NCBI GenBank assembly: GCA_021781575.1
Contig: JAJXWP010000031.1
Location: 1 to 54,179, forward strand
Source of the DNA: Pseudomonadota bacterium
GTDB taxonomy: Bacteria; Pseudomonadota; Alphaproteobacteria; Rhodospirillales; Magnetospirillaceae
Length of the DNA stretch: 54,179 nucleotides
Reading direction: 5' to 3'
In this document: in pieces, positions 9,668 to 24,229 of the stretch
How the letters are laid out: each line of letters starts with the position of its first letter
How positions within the stretch are numbered: position 1 is the stretch's first letter
Made by a program: the position numbers and the translations under genes
Notes under the pieces: model-generated
The model's input: only the letters and a program-made list of their open reading frames with translations
What the model was told of the DNA's origin: nothing
The model's database searches: none

Positions 9668-9766
9668 GGCACACCAGGATCTCTTCAAGGCGAAATACAG
9701 ACGCCGCGTCACAACCTTGAAGCAAGATCGCCGAAGCCCCATAATAGGCTGCTCGGAAAGAGGTGA

Positions 9767-11616
<1,850 letters not shown>

Positions 11617-11644
11617 TGACCGTTCGCCCGGCGCCCAAGGGACC

Positions 11645-11941
11645 ATGATCATGGTCACGACCACCAACCATCCGGAGCGCCTGGACAAGACCGTACGCCG
11701 GCGCCGGCAGCATCGGGAGCAGGGGCGGCGCGAGGGTGAGCGATCGATCGGCCAGAACCTGGCAATGATCGGTGCCCTCGGCTGGACCATCGTCGGTCCC
11801 CTCCTGCTCGGCATCTTCACCGGCCGCTGGCTGGACGCTCACTGGCCCGGCCCGTCCCGGCTGTTCTGGACGCTCGGCCTGATGGCAGCCGGCCTGGCGC
11901 TGGGATGCCATCTGGCCTGGAAACGGATCCACCGCGAATGA
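11645..11941 (+). CDS. atpQ: N-ATPase subunit AtpQ (AtpI/AtpZ-like)
   Basis: 98-residue protein with an Arg/Glu-rich N-terminus and two hydrophobic helices (IVGPLLLGIFTGRWLD and the following LFWTLGLMAAGLALG). Position and topology match AtpQ of N-ATPase operons, a small membrane subunit proposed to help ion handling or rotor assembly. The ATG at 11645 follows AAGGGA; ATG at 11651 is an alternative. Also describable as an AtpI-family protein. Confidence 0.82.
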   Translation: MIMVTTTNHPERLDKTVRRRRQHREQGRREGERSIGQNLAMIGALGWTIVGPLLLGIFTGRWLDAHWPGPSRLFWTLGLMAAGLALGCHLAWKRIHRE

Positions 11942-12225
11942 CCGGGCAAATCCCCCTCATCACCCAGACTGCCGGCGCCGCCATTGGCGGCTTGGCCTTC
12001 GGTTTCGGGTATTTCGCTTTGCTCCGCCACAGCGCGTCGCTGTTCGTCCGACCGGGTGGACGCATCGCCGCGCTCGGCTTCACCGTCGGGCGCCTGGCCG
12101 CGGCGGCGGTGCTGCTATGGTTGGCCGCGCCATTGGGCGCGCCACCCCTGTTATCCGCGCTTGGGGGGTTCCTGGTGGCGCGCGCCATTGCCCTGCGAGA
12201 GGCTTCACGATGCAATCGCCGCTGA
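11938..12225 (+). CDS. atpR: N-ATPase subunit AtpR
   Basis: 95-residue membrane protein with three predicted helices, matching AtpR, a subunit found only in N-ATPase operons. Its start overlaps the atpQ stop (ATGA) and its end overlaps the atpB start by 16 bp. AtpR is proposed to interact with the c-ring in the membrane; no experimental role can be inferred from the sequence. Confidence 0.82.
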   Translation: MTGQIPLITQTAGAAIGGLAFGFGYFALLRHSASLFVRPGGRIAALGFTVGRLAAAAVLLWLAAPLGAPPLLSALGGFLVARAIALREASRCNRR

Positions 12226-12878
12226 CCAGCGTCGAAGTTTTCCGGGTGGGCCCCTTCGGCATCACCACGCCGGTATTGACCACCTGGGCGATCATGGCCG
12301 CGATGGCGCTGGCCAGCTGGCTGCTCACCCGCCGGCTGCAGCTCCATCCCGACCGCCGCCAGGCGGCGCTGGAACTGCTGGTCAGCGGCATCCTGGGACA
12401 GATCGAGGACGTACTGCGCAAGGATCCGCGCCCCTATCTGCCACTCCTCGGAACATTGTTCCTGTTCCTGGTGGCAGCCAACCTTTCGGGCCTGATCCCC
12501 GGGGTCCAGGCCCCCACCGCCAAGCTGGAAACCACCGCGGCACTGGCGCTCATCGTCTTTGTCTCGGTGCACGCCTACGGTGTGCGGGCGCGCGGCCTGC
12601 CCGGCTATCTGTCGGGCTTCGCCAAGCCAAAGCTGATCATGCTGCCTCTCAATCTGCTGTCCGAGGTGACGCGGCATTTTTCCCTGATGGTGCGCCTGTT
12701 CGGCAATGTCATGAGTGGTGAATTCATCATCGCCATGGTGATCGCCCTGGCCGGTCTGCTGGTGCCCATTCCCCTGATGGCCCTGGAGATTCTGGTCGGC
12801 ATCGTCCAGGCCTACATCTTCACCATCCTGGCAACCGTGTTCATCGGCGCCGCCGTCGGCACCATTGACCCGGAGTAG
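12210..12878 (+). CDS. atpB: N-ATPase Fo subunit a
   Basis: 222-residue membrane subunit a. The conserved helix contains the essential stator arginine in FSLMVRLFGNVMSGE. Together with the c-ring it forms the ion path. I chose ATG 12210 (preceded by GAGAGG); a longer in-frame ORF begins inside atpR and is not coding. Confidence 0.92.
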   Translation: MQSPLTSVEVFRVGPFGITTPVLTTWAIMAAMALASWLLTRRLQLHPDRRQAALELLVSGILGQIEDVLRKDPRPYLPLLGTLFLFLVAANLSGLIPGVQAPTAKLETTAALALIVFVSVHAYGVRARGLPGYLSGFAKPKLIMLPLNLLSEVTRHFSLMVRLFGNVMSGEFIIAMVIALAGLLVPIPLMALEILVGIVQAYIFTILATVFIGAAVGTIDPE

Positions 12879-12941
12879 AGCCCGAACGGCGACCGAGCGT
12901 CGCAGTCAGGATGCCGGCGAAACAGATCGAACGGAGGATCC

Positions 12942-13184
12942 ATGGACGCAAAGCTCCTCAGCATCATCGGCGCAGCCCTGGCGGTCTCCATCGGCTCCAT
13001 CGGCCCGGCTTTGGCCGAAGGCCGGGCGGTGGCCGCCTGCATGGACGCCATCGCGCGCCAGCCCGATGCCGCCGGCACACTGTCGCGCACGCTGTTCGTC
13101 GGCTTGGCGATGATCGAAACCATGGCAATCTACTGCCTGGTGGTCGCCCTGCTGCTGCTGTTCGCCAATCCATACGCGGGCTGA
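12942..13184 (+). CDS. atpE: N-ATPase Fo subunit c
   Basis: 80-residue two-helix rotor subunit. The outer-helix carboxylate is E59 in GLAMIETMAIYC; the inner helix carries E26 in PALAEGRAVA. The C-terminal helix has T60 and Y64 at positions that serve as sodium ligands in some c-rings, but a Burkholderia N-ATPase c17 ring has been reported to be proton-specific, so the coupling ion stays open. ATG follows ACGGAGGATCC. Confidence 0.93.
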   Translation: MDAKLLSIIGAALAVSIGSIGPALAEGRAVAACMDAIARQPDAAGTLSRTLFVGLAMIETMAIYCLVVALLLLFANPYAG

Positions 13185-13185
13185 C

Positions 13186-13927
13186 ATGCACCTCGACTGG
13201 ACGACGCTGGCGCTGCAGACGATCAACGTCCTGATCCTGTGCTGGCTGCTGTACCGCTTTCTTTATCGCCCCATCCTCGGCGCCATGGACGCCCGCCGCA
13301 ACCTCATCGAAGGCCAACTGACCGATGCCGCCGCCGCCCGCGACAAAGCCCGGGCCGAGCTTGCCGCCCTCGAAGCCGAGCGCCGGGACATCGGCGCCGA
13401 GCGTGACACGATTTTGAGCGCCGCCGCGGCACGCGCCGATGCCCTGGCAAAGGAGCGCATCACGGAGGCGGCCCGCCAGGTCGCCGCCATGATCGACCAG
13501 GCGCGGCGCTCCGCTGCCGCGGAACAGGCGGCTGCGTTGGCCGAAGCCAAGCAGGCCACCCTCGATCTGGCCACCGCCATGGCCTCCCGCCTGCTGGCCG
13601 CGGCGCCCTCCGGCATCCGTGCGGCGGCCTGGATCGAACTGATCGAGCACCACCTGACGGCGCTTCCCGACACCGAACGACGGACCCTGATCGGCCAACT
13701 GGGCACGGCCGCCCGCCTGCAGGCGACGACCGCCGGAACACTGTCGGCCGAGGCCCAGGCGGATTGGCAAAAGCGTCTGAGCATGGGACTGGGGATGACG
13801 GTTTCCGTGGATTTCGCCGTCGACCCGACGCTGCTCGGCGGGGCTGAACTGATCTTCCCCGGTGCGGTCCTGCGCTTTTCATGGAAGGACGCCCTCGCCG
13901 GCCTGCGCGCCGAGTTGGAGAAAGACG

Positions 13928-13944
<17 letters not shown>
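13186..13944 (+). CDS. atpF: N-ATPase stator subunit b (extended, delta-like C-terminus)
   Basis: 252 residues: one N-terminal membrane helix (INVLILCWLLYRFLY), a long Ala/Glu/Arg coiled coil (about 40-140) and a C-terminal globular part of ~100 residues. It is longer than a typical b subunit (~160), and the operon has no delta gene, so the C-terminal part probably takes the delta role at the top of F1. It starts 1 bp after atpE. Confidence 0.88.
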
Positions 13945-15451
<1,507 letters not shown>

Positions 15452-15454
15452 CCG

Positions 15455-16303
15455 ATGCCCCGCCTGGCCGAGATCGAAGCTCACGCCGCCAGCATGGACG
15501 CCCTCCTGGGGATCGTCGGAGCCATGCGCTCCCTGGCCGGGATCCGGGCCCAGGAAGCCCAACGCGCCCTGCCGGGGATTCGCCGCTACGCCGCGGTCGT
15601 GGCCGAGGCCATCGGCACCACCCTGCCGTTCATTGACGATGGCCGTCCCCCCGCCGCGTCGACGCGCGGCCGGACCCGAGCCCTGGTGGTGCTGGCCGCC
15701 GAGCACGGCTTTGTCGGCGGCTTCAACGAGCGCCTGATGAACCGGCTGGAGTCGCTGCGGCGGCCGTCCGACCTGCTCCTGGTCATGGGCAGCCGGGGTG
15801 CGGCGGTCGCTGTCGAACGCGGCCTGCGGCCCGTTTGGACCCACGCGATGGCGACCCGCAGCGCCGGTGCACTGGAGGCCGCCTACCTCCTGTCCGCCGA
15901 GCTGTTTCGCCGCTTGGGGCCCGGCCGGTTGGCCGGGGTCGAGGTGCTGTTCGGGCGTTTTCACCGGCTCGGCCTATGGGAGGTGGAGTGCAAGAGCATC
16001 CTGCCGCTCGACCCTGCGGTGATTCCTCGGAGATCCTTCAGCCAACCGCCGCTCCTCAATTTGAGGCCGGCCGACCTGCTGGAACAGCTGACCGGCGAAT
16101 ACGTCTTCGCCCAGTTGATGGAGACCATCGTCGAGTCGGTCGCCAGCGAGAACGCCGCCCGCTTCGCCGCCATGGAATCCGCCATCGACAATGTGAGGAA
16201 GAAGCTCGGGCAGCTCCGCCAGGAGGCCAGCCGCGTGCGGCAGGATGAAATCACCACCGAGCTGCTCGATCTGGTGGTCGGTGCCGACGCGGTCGGCGAG
16301 TGA
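15455..16303 (+). CDS. atpG: N-ATPase F1 subunit gamma
   Basis: 282-residue central-stalk gamma subunit. N-terminal and C-terminal coiled-coil helices are visible, the latter with ENAARFAAMESAIDNVRKKL, the gamma signature region. It starts 3 bp after atpA and ends the operon. Sequence is diverged from housekeeping gamma subunits, as usual for N-ATPases. Confidence 0.9.
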   Translation: MPRLAEIEAHAASMDALLGIVGAMRSLAGIRAQEAQRALPGIRRYAAVVAEAIGTTLPFIDDGRPPAASTRGRTRALVVLAAEHGFVGGFNERLMNRLESLRRPSDLLLVMGSRGAAVAVERGLRPVWTHAMATRSAGALEAAYLLSAELFRRLGPGRLAGVEVLFGRFHRLGLWEVECKSILPLDPAVIPRRSFSQPPLLNLRPADLLEQLTGEYVFAQLMETIVESVASENAARFAAMESAIDNVRKKLGQLRQEASRVRQDEITTELLDLVVGADAVGE

Positions 16304-16310
16304 GCGTCTG

Positions 16311-16450
16311 GCCTCGCCGGGCGGGGCCATCCGGCCCGGCGCGCGCGCCGCGCACATCGTCGCTTCGCTACGGTTCCGCCGCGCCCGTAATGGGCGCTGG
16401 AACAAGGAAATCAGCCAACCAGCCGCCGTCGAGACGGCGGCTGAGGGGCC
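16311..16450. repeat. Interspersed palindromic repeat, incomplete copy; also a terminator-like hairpin
   Basis: Related to the element at 21939-22066: it shares CTCGCCGGGCGGG, CATCCGGCCC, a GCGCCC...GGGCGC stem and a GCCGCC...GGCGGC stem, but lacks the right terminal arm. The stem at 16421-16442 (AGCCGCCGTC-GA-GACGGCGGCT) is a strong hairpin lying between the convergent atpG and htpG genes, so it may also act as a bidirectional terminator. Confidence 0.5.
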
Positions 16451-16475
16451 TTGATAGACTGAATGCACTAAAAGG

Positions 16476-18338
16476 TCACACCCCCCGTTCCAGCATGAGC
16501 GACAGGCGCCGGGCGAAGGATGCGGGGTCGGGCAGCACCTCGCCCTCGACGATGCGAGCCTGGTCAAACAACAGCCAGGCGGCATCGGCCAGGCGGTCGG
16601 CCGCCCCCTCCCGCTTGGCCTCGGCGGCCAGGCGCCGGATCAGCGAATGGCGCGGATTGACCTCGAGGATGCGCGGGGCGCGCTTTTCGACCTGCTGATG
16701 TTGGCGCAGCAGCCGCTCCAGATGCATGCCCACGTCGCCTTCGTCGGCGACCAGGCAGACCGGGCTTTCGGTCAGGCGTTCGGAGCCACGCACATCCTTG
16801 ACCTGTTCACCCAGGGCCAGCTTGAAGGCGGCGAGCAGAGCCGCCAGTTCATCGCCTTCCAGCGGCTCGGGCCGCTTGTCTTCGCCGCCCTCCGGCGCTT
16901 TTACAGAGGACAGGTCGGCCGCCCCTTGGGCCGCCGACTGGAACGCCTTCTCGCGGTACTTGCCGATGGCATTCGGCCAGAACTCGTCGATCGGGTCGGT
17001 CAGCAGCAACACCTCGACACCTTTGGCGATGAAGCCTTCCAACTGCGGGCTCTTCTTCAATGCCCCGATCTCGTCGCCGGTGATGAAATAGATGGCGTCC
17101 TGTCCTTCCTTCATCCGCTCGAGGTAGCTGGCAAGGCTGATCGGCTCATCCGACCCGGTCGTGCGGAACCGGCAAAGATCGAGAATTTCGTCGCGGCGCT
17201 CAAAATCCTCGTACAGGCCTTCCTTCAACACGGCGCCGAAGGTGTCCCAGAATCCGCCGTAGCCGCCTTCGGCGTCCTCGGCCTTTTTCTTCAACTCGCC
17301 CAGCACCCGCTTGACCAGACCGGCGCGGATCTTGGCCAGCACGGGATTGTGCTGCAGCATCTCGCGGCTGATGTTGAGCGGCAGATCCTGGCTGTCGACC
17401 ACGCCGCGCACGAAGCGCAAATAGGGTGGCAGCAGCTCCGCGCAGTCGTCGGTGATGTACACCCGCTTGACGTACAGCTTGACGTGCTGCTTACGGTCGG
17501 GATGGAAGATATCCAGCGGCTTCTGCCCGGGAATATACAGGAGCCCGGTATATTCGATCGCCCCTTCGGCCTTGTAGTGCAACGTCAGCCAGGGCTCATC
17601 GAAGGCGTGGGCAACGTGGTGGTAGAATTCCGTGTACTGCTCTTTGCTGATCTCCGACTTCGGCCGGGTCCACAGGGCCGAGGCGCTGTTGACCGCGTCC
17701 TCCTTGCCGTCCTCGACCAGGAACACCGGCAAGCCGATGTGATCGGAATAGGTTTTGACGATGTGGCGCAGGCGATATCCCTCGAGGAACTCGGTGTCGC
17801 CTTCCCGCATGTGCAGGACGATGCGGGTACCCCGTTCGGCCGACGGTTCCTCGGCGACGGTGAATTCTCCCTGCCCGTCCGATTCCCAGCGCCAGCCCTG
17901 TTCCTCGCCGGCCTTGCGGCTGATCACCTCGACCCGCTCGGCCACCATGAACGCCGAGTAGAAGCCGACGCCGAACTGGCCGATCAGACTGACGTCCTTC
18001 CTGGCGTCGCCGGTCAGCTGGCTGAGGAAGTTCGACGTCCCCGAACGGGCGATGGTTCCCAGATTTTCCACCAGGTCGGCGCGGTTCATGCCGATGCCGT
18101 TGTCGCTCACCGACAGCGTTCGTGCTACCTTGTCGGGGGTGATGACGATACGGAACTCGCCATTGCCGGATAATATCTCAGGTTGAGTTAGACCGGCGTA
18201 ACGCAACTTATCGCAGGCGTCCGACGCGTTCGAAATCAGCTCGCGGAGGAAGATCTCCTTGTTGCTGTACAGCGAGTGGACGACGATATCCAGCAGTTTG
18301 CTGACTTCCGCCTGAAAACTGAGCTTTTCTTCGGCCAT
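16476..18338 (-). CDS. htpG: Molecular chaperone HtpG (Hsp90)
   Basis: 620-residue bacterial Hsp90. The N-terminal GHKL ATPase motifs are all visible: ELISNASDACDKLR, SVSDNGIGM, GTIARSGT and GQFGVGFYSAFMV. The middle and C-terminal dimerisation domains follow at normal length. Start chosen at MAEEKLSFQAEV, the usual HtpG beginning; a longer upstream reading adds 27 unrelated residues. It acts in the cytoplasm in folding of stress-labile proteins. Divergent from hpf over a 267-bp region without another gene. Confidence 0.95.
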   Translation of the reverse strand: MAEEKLSFQAEVSKLLDIVVHSLYSNKEIFLRELISNASDACDKLRYAGLTQPEILSGNGEFRIVITPDKVARTLSVSDNGIGMNRADLVENLGTIARSGTSNFLSQLTGDARKDVSLIGQFGVGFYSAFMVAERVEVISRKAGEEQGWRWESDGQGEFTVAEEPSAERGTRIVLHMREGDTEFLEGYRLRHIVKTYSDHIGLPVFLVEDGKEDAVNSASALWTRPKSEISKEQYTEFYHHVAHAFDEPWLTLHYKAEGAIEYTGLLYIPGQKPLDIFHPDRKQHVKLYVKRVYITDDCAELLPPYLRFVRGVVDSQDLPLNISREMLQHNPVLAKIRAGLVKRVLGELKKKAEDAEGGYGGFWDTFGAVLKEGLYEDFERRDEILDLCRFRTTGSDEPISLASYLERMKEGQDAIYFITGDEIGALKKSPQLEGFIAKGVEVLLLTDPIDEFWPNAIGKYREKAFQSAAQGAADLSSVKAPEGGEDKRPEPLEGDELAALLAAFKLALGEQVKDVRGSERLTESPVCLVADEGDVGMHLERLLRQHQQVEKRAPRILEVNPRHSLIRRLAAEAKREGAADRLADAAWLLFDQARIVEGEVLPDPASFARRLSLMLERGV

Positions 18339-18605
18339 GGTAGGAGTAACCTTGATCCTTGGGTCTGCGGGTTTGACATTTCGCCCGCAGGATATGAGCG
18401 AATGTCCAGTGGAGCGCAAGCCCCTGGCGAGCCAGGAGAATTTGAATCAGTCTACGATGACGTTGCAGATCCTCGAGTGAATGGTTATGTATAACGCCCC
18501 CAAAGCGTGCCAGGGTGGAGCGATTACAGTTCGGTCTCAGCGCCCGCCCCAGCAGCGGACGCCAACTCGCCACCAAGGGGGCAATGACACTTGACGGAGA
18601 GGTTC

Positions 18606-18968
18606 ATGCAGATTCCTTTGCAGATTACCTTCCACGGCATCGATCATTCTGATGCCGTCGAGGAGCGTATCCGCGAAAAGGCGGCCAAGCTCGAGCAACT
18701 TTTCGACCGCATTACGAGCTGCCGAGTGGTGATCGAGGCCCACCACCGCAATACCAGCAGCCTGCATCGCAAGGGAGAACCCTTCCACATCCGTATTGAT
18801 CTGACGCTGCCGGGCACGGAGTTGGTGGTCAAGCGCGACCCCAAGGACGCCCATGTCAACGAAGACATCCTGGTGGCCTTGAAAGAGGCTTTCACCAACA
18901 TGGAGCGCCAGTTGAAGGACTACGTGATGCGCCTGCGCGGCGAAGTGAAGACGCGCGCGGCGCAGTAA
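18606..18968 (+). CDS. hpf: Ribosome hibernation-promoting factor (HPF/RaiA family)
   Basis: 120-residue short-form HPF/RaiA protein beginning MQIPLQITFHGIDHSDAVEE. The beta-alpha-beta-beta-beta-alpha fold is recognisable and the conserved DPKDAHVNEDILVALKEAF segment is close to the family pattern. It binds the small subunit to inactivate ribosomes in stationary phase or stress. ATG 18606 follows GGAGAGG; no long-form dimerisation domain. Confidence 0.85.
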   Translation: MQIPLQITFHGIDHSDAVEERIREKAAKLEQLFDRITSCRVVIEAHHRNTSSLHRKGEPFHIRIDLTLPGTELVVKRDPKDAHVNEDILVALKEAFTNMERQLKDYVMRLRGEVKTRAAQ

Positions 18969-19067
18969 CGCCCCCGATGCCGGAGGAAGGGCGGCGGGCC
19001 GCAAGGTCTGCTGCCTTTTCTCCTTCCCGCGCTTGCATTCGGCGCCCGACGGCCCGATTCTAAGGGC

Positions 19068-21554
<2,487 letters not shown>

Positions 21555-21561
21555 CCCTCCG

Positions 21562-21867
21562 ATGGAAAGCCTGCGCGTCGACAAATGGCTTTGGTTCGCC
21601 CGCTTCTGCAAGTCGCGGAGCCTGGCCCAGCAGCTGCTGGACAGCGGCGAGGTGCGACTCAACGGCCGACCGGTGGGCAAAGCCAGCGCCGCGGTCAAGC
21701 CGGGCGACGAACTGATTTTCCCGCTGGGTCGCGGCTGGCGGCGGGTTCAAGTGGTGAGCCTGGGCTCACGCCGTGGGCCGGCAAGCGAGGCCCGCGCCCT
21801 CTACGAGGACTTGCCGCCGCCGCGGGAAACCGCCGCGAATCCGCTGGAAAAAGCCCTCGAGCGTTAG
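21562..21867 (+). CDS. hslR: S4-domain RNA-binding protein (Hsp15-like)
   Basis: 101 residues; S4 domain at about 1-60 (SLRVDKWLWFARFCKSRSLA, then GEVRLNGRPVGKAS). Matches Hsp15, which binds stalled 50S subunits carrying nascent peptide. It starts 7 bp after the helicase stop and is probably co-transcribed. The C-terminal tail (RETAANPLEKALER) is charged. Confidence 0.85.
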   Translation: MESLRVDKWLWFARFCKSRSLAQQLLDSGEVRLNGRPVGKASAAVKPGDELIFPLGRGWRRVQVVSLGSRRGPASEARALYEDLPPPRETAANPLEKALER

Positions 21868-21938
21868 GGTTGTTCGGCAATCTTGCCTGTGCTAGTGCTC
21901 TGCCGCAAATTGATGATTCAGTTCGCGTCAGCGCACTG

Positions 21939-22066
21939 GCCTTGGTTTTTGTCCCTCGCCGGGCGGGCCATCCGGCCCCTTGCCCGCGCCCGCAACGGGC
22001 GGTGTTGCTTACCAGCCGCCATTGAGGCGGCGGCCAAGGGGCCGGAGGCCCCGCCCGGCGAGGGAC
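21939..22066. repeat. Complete interspersed palindromic element with 17-bp terminal inverted repeats
   Basis: The arms GTCCCTCGCCGGGCGGG (21951-21967) and its exact reverse complement (22050-22066) bound a ~116-bp element with internal GC-rich stems (a GCCGCC...GGCGGC hairpin near its centre). The outer flank GCCTTGGTTTTT is shared with the copy at 161-190. No coding capacity; REP/MITE-like. A related incomplete copy lies at 16311-16450. Confidence 0.65.
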
Positions 22067-22177
22067 TTATGATGAACTCACCGCTTGAAATGTGGCGAGG
22101 TTCTGAGGGATGCCATGGGCACCATCCGTCAGAGCCTCACCGCGGGGCAAGGTCGCAATACCGCCACGGAGACCAAC

Positions 22178-22510
22178 ATGACCTACGTCGTCACCGAAAA
22201 CTGCATCAAGTGCAAATACATGGACTGCGTCGAAGTCTGCCCCGTCGACTGCTTTTATGAAGGAGGCAATTTCCTGGTGATCAATCCGGACGAATGCATC
22301 GATTGCGGTGTGTGCGAGCCGGAATGCCCGGCGGCGGCGATCTTCCCCGATAGCGAACCGAAAGCGGCAGACTGGCTGGAGACCAACCGGAAATATGCGA
22401 CGGAGTGGCCGAACATCACCCGCAAGGGAGAGGTCGCGCCCGACGCGGACGAATGGAAGGACAAGCCTGGCAAGGCGAAGCTGCTGGATCCCAATCCGGC
22501 GAAACGCTGA
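22178..22510 (+). CDS. fdxA: 7Fe ferredoxin FdxA ([3Fe-4S][4Fe-4S])
   Basis: 110-residue ferredoxin. N-terminal cluster ligands are in [20 protein letters not shown] and the second set in [12 protein letters not shown], the pattern of Azotobacter-type seven-iron ferredoxins. The C-terminal ~50 residues ([17 protein letters not shown]) are the extension typical of this group. ATG 22178 is preceded by CACGGAG. Cytosolic electron carrier; partner not evident here. Confidence 0.93.
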   Translation: MTYVVTENCIKCKYMDCVEVCPVDCFYEGGNFLVINPDECIDCGVCEPECPAAAIFPDSEPKAADWLETNRKYATEWPNITRKGEVAPDADEWKDKPGKAKLLDPNPAKR

Positions 22511-22800
22511 ATCCGGCGCAGCCTCCCCTGGAAGGGCCAGGTTGATCGGGGAAGGATCGACGCTCTTCCGGGATAGAGGTGCATTCGAGGCAGATTTAAT
22601 CTGTTCTCGGCATTACGGCTATGATATAAGAAGCACTCCGCTGAGCTGTGCCCGGCGGACAGCCGCCACGGCGGCTTGGCCATTTGGGCTACCCGCCCCA
22701 CAAGGCAAGAGATTACGAATTCCGGATCGACCGCTTGGCGGGACGGTGCGCGGGGCATTTTCGCGTGATCCGGGGGCTTGATTTGAGGGAAATGCAGGAC

Positions 22801-23298
22801 ATGTTGGACGACGCTTCGTTTTCCGAAGGCGATTACGTGGTCTACCCGACCCATGGTGTCGGCAAAGTCGAATCTATTGAGCGCCAACGTATTGCGGGCC
22901 ACGAGCTTGAACTGTTCGTCATCACGTTCGATCGCGATCGCATGACGCTGCGCGTTCCGGTGCCCAAGGCGAAGCAATCGGGCCTGCGCAAACTGTCGTC
23001 GAGCAAAGTGATGGAAACGGCTCTCGACAAGCTGCGCGGCCGGGCGAAAGTGAAACGCGCCATGTGGAGCCGGCGGGCCCAGGAATACGAAGCCAAGATC
23101 AATTCGGGCGACCCCATCTCCATCGCCGAGGTCGTGCGGGACCTGCACCGCAGCGCCAATCAGCCGGATCAATCCTACAGCGAACGCCAGATCTACGAGG
23201 CCGCACTGGAGCGTTTAGCCAGCGAGCTTGCCGCCGTCGAACGCATCGAACCCGACGCCGCGACGCAAAAGCTGGAAAAGCTGCTCGACGCCGCTTAA
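22801..23298 (+). CDS. carD: CarD-family transcriptional regulator
   Basis: 165 residues. The N-terminal RNA-polymerase-interacting Tudor-like domain begins FSEGDYVVYPTHGVGKV and is followed by the helical DNA-binding domain. CarD stabilises open promoter complexes. ATG 22801 is chosen (AGGGA about 10 nt upstream); ATG 22792 is equally in frame but too close to that site. The 290-bp region upstream has no gene; a possible -10 (TATGAT, near 22620) is visible. Confidence 0.88.
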   Translation: MLDDASFSEGDYVVYPTHGVGKVESIERQRIAGHELELFVITFDRDRMTLRVPVPKAKQSGLRKLSSSKVMETALDKLRGRAKVKRAMWSRRAQEYEAKINSGDPISIAEVVRDLHRSANQPDQSYSERQIYEAALERLASELAAVERIEPDAATQKLEKLLDAA

Positions 23299-23362
23299 GG
23301 TATCCGGAGCGGTTCCGACTTGGGCCGCTCCCGTAGACCTTGGGGAGGTTGCCGGCGGCGCC

Positions 23363-24166
23363 ATGTCATCGGAGCAGAGCATCTTCGCAGCGCTGCGCGG
23401 AGGCGGCCGCATCTGGGCGGTGGCAGCGATTCACGGCGACGCCAGGCGCCTGGTCGACCTGCACCGGCAGATTGGCTCCGATTTTCATCCCGGCGATCAG
23501 ATCGTCTATCTCGGCAATTATTCCGGGCACGGCCGCGCGGTGCGGGACTGCATCGACGAACTGTTGCTGTTCCGCCGTTACCTGTTGGCCCGGCCGGGAG
23601 TCGACTGCCGCGACATCGTGTTCCTGCGCGGGGCGCAGGAGGAAATGTGGCAGAAGCTGCTGCAATTGCAGTTTGCCCCGAACCCGGTGCAGGTCCTGCA
23701 ATGGATGGTCGGCCAGGGAATCGAACCGACCATCCAGGCCTACGGGGCAACCCTTGACGAAGCGCTTCTTGCGGCGCGCGACGGCACCCTGTCGCTGACC
23801 CGCTGGACAGGCCAGTTGCGGCAGAACATGCGCAATTTCGACGGCCATAATGCGCTGATGAGTTGTTTGCGGCACGCCGCCTATACCGAGGACTCGGTCT
23901 TGCTGTTCGTCCACGCCGGCATCGACCCGGCGCGCCCCCTGTCGGCCCAAAGTGACAGCTTCTGGTGGGGCGGCGCCGGCTTCGCATCCCTGGCCCAGCC
24001 CTACGGTGGGTACGCGCGCATCGTTCGTGGCTTTGACCGGCGTCACGGCGGTTTGCAGGAAACCGCCTTTACCGTGTCGTTGGATGCCGGTTGCGGCTTT
24101 GGCGGGGAGCTCGTTGCCGCGCTGTTCGGCCCCGGCGGCACCATAGAGCGTACCGCCACGGCGTAG
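23363..24166 (+). CDS. Degenerate metallophosphatase-fold protein (PPP/ApaH-like)
   Basis: 267 residues with the layout of a calcineurin-like phosphatase, but the metal motifs are altered. GDxHG is AAIHG (residues 21-25), GDxxDRG is GNYSGHG (51-57) and GNHE is GAQEE (90-94). A late FVHAG histidine motif survives. If it keeps the fold it has probably lost normal two-metal catalysis and may be a binding or regulatory protein. ATG 23363 is the first Met after the carD stop that begins the fold; 64 bp from carD, so possibly co-transcribed. Confidence 0.72.
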   Translation: MSSEQSIFAALRGGGRIWAVAAIHGDARRLVDLHRQIGSDFHPGDQIVYLGNYSGHGRAVRDCIDELLLFRRYLLARPGVDCRDIVFLRGAQEEMWQKLLQLQFAPNPVQVLQWMVGQGIEPTIQAYGATLDEALLAARDGTLSLTRWTGQLRQNMRNFDGHNALMSCLRHAAYTEDSVLLFVHAGIDPARPLSAQSDSFWWGGAGFASLAQPYGGYARIVRGFDRRHGGLQETAFTVSLDAGCGFGGELVAALFGPGGTIERTATA

Positions 24167-24229
24167 GCGCCCCGGACCAACAGCTTGTCCCGATGGCGCC
24201 CGAGCCACGCCTCGGCTAACATCGCCGCA

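Noticed and set aside
12117-12209. Longer N-terminus for ATPase subunit a
   Set aside because: The extra 31 codons overlap atpR and are unlike any subunit a.
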